Positions 17,167-17,857 of a DNA stretch of 17,857 nt are shown one piece after another (within the stretch, counting starts at the first letter, position 1; the number at the start of each line of letters is the position of its first letter). The notes under the pieces were generated by a model. It did no database searches. It saw only the letters and a list, made by a program, of their open reading frames with translations, and was not told the origin of the DNA. This DNA is from Odoribacteraceae bacterium (GTDB taxonomy: Bacteria; Bacteroidota; Bacteroidia; Bacteroidales; Marinifilaceae), in contig JAIRKS010000057.1 of NCBI GenBank assembly GCA_031259905.1, forward strand, positions 1 through 17,857, in the 5' to 3' direction. The translations under genes were made by a program, and so were the position numbers.

Positions 17167-17341
17167 GCGGGTGGATATTCCCGCATTTCAGGTGGACGTT
17201 CGACACTTAAAGCGCCCGTCACGCCCGGCCGGTCGATCGCCTGCCCGCGCTCGCGGGCCGGAGGGGGACACGGGGGGAAACGTTCCCTCCCCGCCTGTCC
17301 CGAAGGGGAGGCCCCCGGCACGGGCAGCGCGTGAGGGAACG
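17167..17341. other. GC-rich block with several inverted repeats upstream of the promoter
   Basis: This gene-free stretch contains the palindrome CCGGCCGG (17225-17232) and a perfect 7-bp inverted repeat, GCCCGCG/CGCGGGC (17243-17249 with 17252-17258). A 9-bp inverted repeat, CGTTCCCTC/GAGGGAACG (17281-17289 with 17333-17341), encloses alternative inner pairings such as CTCCCC (17287-17292) with GGGGAG (17305-17310). A small GCGGG/CCCGC pair (17167-17171 with 17180-17184) lies nearest the promoter. The block is much richer in G and C than the array beside it. It could be a structured RNA, a decayed mobile element or a regulator-binding region. I see no coding pattern. Confidence 0.55.
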
Positions 17342-17380
17342 CACGTCACCTGGAAGCAGCTGAATAACAAGTCCATGTCG

Positions 17381-17413
17381 CGGAGCGAACCGGCAACGTT
17401 AGCCATCGCTCCG
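17381..17413. other. 8-bp perfect inverted repeat with structured loop
   Basis: CGGAGCGA (17381-17388) pairs exactly with TCGCTCCG (17406-17413). The 17-nt interior contains GGC/GCC (17392-17394 with 17402-17404), allowing a bulged extension. It lies between the GC-rich block and the 21-bp array. On the minus strand it would follow the T-tract of the array's left end. No T-tract follows it on either strand, so it is not a typical terminator by itself. Confidence 0.5.
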
Positions 17414-17425
17414 GGGGGAAAGGCC

Positions 17426-17460
17426 AAAAAAGAGTCGACAGTTTCGCCAATACTGTCGAC
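17426..17460 (-). terminator. Minus-strand terminator formed by array boxes 2 and 1
   Basis: Read on the minus strand, the last two GTCGAC boxes form a perfect 9-bp stem (GTCGACAGT with ACTGTCGAC) and a 9-nt loop, followed directly by TCTTTTTT. This has the form of an intrinsic terminator. It would stop minus-strand transcripts arriving from the reading frame at the window's right edge before they enter the PUL. Confidence 0.55.
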
Positions 17461-17517
17461 ACTTTCGCCAATAATGTCGACACTTTCGCCAATAGTGTCG
17501 ACATTATTGCCAATAGT

Positions 17518-17553
17518 GTCGACATAATTGCCAATAATGTCGACTCTTTTTTT
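17518..17553 (+). terminator. Plus-strand terminator formed by array boxes 5 and 6
   Basis: Boxes 5 and 6 give an 8-bp stem (GTCGACAT with ATGTCGAC) and an 11-nt interior, followed on the plus strand by TCTTTTTTT. It mirrors the minus-strand terminator at the other end. No plus-strand gene is visible upstream, so its use is uncertain; it could stop antisense transcription. Confidence 0.45.
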
Positions 17554-17568
17554 GCCTCCTTCGACGAT

Positions 17569-17686
17569 TTAGAACTTGAAGGCGAGGTCTTTAATCTTCC
17601 CGAACTGCTCGAAGACGGCTAATGGCACCGGGGTGCAGGCGCCGGAGCATTGCTTACAAGTCGTTAATCCACCCGACGACGATACT
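17569..17686 (-). pseudogene. Cys-rich open frame without a start, possible 3' remnant of the adjacent frame
   Basis: On the minus strand, in the frame shifted by one from the partial CDS at 17687, an open stretch runs from 17772 to a TAA at 17569-17571. Its end reads LTTCKQCSGACTPVPLAVFE, then QFGKIKDLAFKF and stop. It has GC-rich third positions and a CxxCxxxC pattern, but no ATG. A single-base indel in the neighbouring frame near 17690-17710 would join the two into one longer protein. It could equally be a chance open frame. I do not recognise the family. Confidence 0.25.
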
Positions 17687-17857
17687 CTAGACTTCCCGTG
17701 GAGAGGGGAACTTGTAACCGGGCATGCGGGTAATGGACACGCCCGCCTGTAACGCGCGCCTGAACTCCTCGTTTACGCGCTCGAACGAGTGGCTCAACCC
17801 GTCAACACCGACGACTCTCGATCGCGGGTTGCCGGCCAGGCGCAACATGCGCGTCAT
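17687..17857 (-). CDS. Unrecognised reading frame, cut by the window edge or decayed
   Basis: A minus-strand frame of 56 codons ends with TAG at 17687-17689. The residues include RSRVVGVDGLSHSFERVNEE and, later, VSITRMPGYKFPSPREV. Codon third positions are GC-rich like the PUL genes and the mix of hydrophobic and charged residues looks protein-like. An ATG coincides with the last bases of the window, but the frame may continue beyond it, so the true start is unknown. The next T-tract downstream on this strand is the left end of the 21-bp array. No function is assigned; a small intact gene, the 3' end of a longer gene and a pseudogene are all possible. Confidence 0.4.
   Translation of the reverse strand: MTRMLRLAGNPRSRVVGVDGLSHSFERVNEEFRRALQAGVSITRMPGYKFPSPREV

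Larger units (their letters stand above)
17423..17556. repeat. Array of six GTCGAC boxes at exact 21-bp spacing, with inverted flanks
   Basis: GTCGAC occurs at 17434, 17455, 17476, 17497, 17518 and 17539, every step exactly 21 bp. The five 15-bp spacers share the core GCCAATA, preceded by TTC in spacers 1-3 and ATT in spacers 4-5. In spacers 4-5 the core ATTGCCAAT is itself palindromic. Spacer ends complement each other, so neighbouring boxes can pair: boxes 1-2 and 3-4 give perfect 9-bp stems, 5-6 gives 8 bp, and 2-3 and 4-5 give stems with one mismatch or wobble. The outer flanks are inverted: GCCAAAAAAGA on the left and TCTTTTTTTGCC on the right. The array lies about 320 bp upstream of the first PUL gene. 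Confidence 0.9.

Noticed and set aside
17188..17427. 79-codon minus-strand frame in the GC-rich block
   Set aside because: Composition is Pro, Gly and Arg-heavy, it overlaps three inverted repeats, and it has no recognisable motif.
17171..17527. Plus-strand frame ending in Ser-Thr-Leu-rich heptads across the array
   Set aside because: A 21-bp repeat is open in all frames unless it contains a stop, so heptads arise automatically. The upstream part crosses the hairpin block and looks non-coding.
17434..17544. CRISPR array
   Set aside because: The repeated box is only 6 bp and the 15-bp spacers are near copies of each other, the opposite of CRISPR spacers; no cas genes are present.
17434..17544. 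Replication iterons
   Set aside because: No replication initiator gene or AT-rich unwinding region with partner genes is seen; the chromosomal PUL context gives no support.
1..17857. tRNA, rRNA or insertion sequence genes
   Set aside because: No such structure, transposase motif or terminal inverted repeat pair with an ORF was seen on either strand.

Overview
The window is a single polysaccharide utilization locus (PUL) from a GC-rich member of the Bacteroidota, most likely a gut-type Bacteroidales. The reasons are two tandem SusC/SusD pairs, lipoproteins with a Cys-ended lipobox and no Shine-Dalgarno sequences. There is also a Bacteroides-type -7 promoter box (TAnnTTTG) just ahead of the first gene. 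I cannot name the species from sequence alone.

All eight well-supported genes lie on the minus strand and read right to left as one operon. The order is: secreted GH43 (15623-17113), SGBP-like lipoprotein with two LamG domains (14012-15595), SusC-1 (10925-13990), SusD-1 (9173-10912), SusC-2 (6038-9151), SusD-2 (4232-6022), GH43 lipoprotein with an Fn3-like domain (2204-4135) and GH51 alpha-L-arabinofuranosidase (182-2155). Gaps are only 12-27 nt down to SusD-2. They then widen to 96 nt and 48 nt before the two last enzymes. A hairpin with a T-tract (111-157) follows GH51 and probably ends the operon.

Two arabinanase-like GH43 enzymes, a GH51 and two SusCD pairs point to arabinan or arabino-oligosaccharides as substrate. 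The inferred scheme has the GH43 lipoprotein and the LamG protein acting at the cell surface, the two SusCD complexes importing oligosaccharides, and the soluble GH43 and GH51 finishing degradation in the periplasm. No regulator (HTCS, SusR, AraC or sigma/anti-sigma pair) is present, so it must be encoded elsewhere.

The least ordinary DNA is outside and between the genes. Upstream of the operon (17114-17686) are a promoter box, a very GC-rich block with several perfect inverted repeats, and a striking array of six GTCGAC boxes spaced exactly 21 bp apart. Neighbouring boxes can form alternative hairpins, and both array ends carry outward-facing T-tracts, like a bidirectional repeat-built terminator. 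A second, unrelated 21-bp tandem repeat (8-106) lies just beyond the operon's far end. A terminator-like hairpin sits inside the operon between SusD-2 and the GH43 lipoprotein, and a possible internal promoter precedes GH51. At the right edge is a partial or decayed minus-strand reading frame that I do not recognise.
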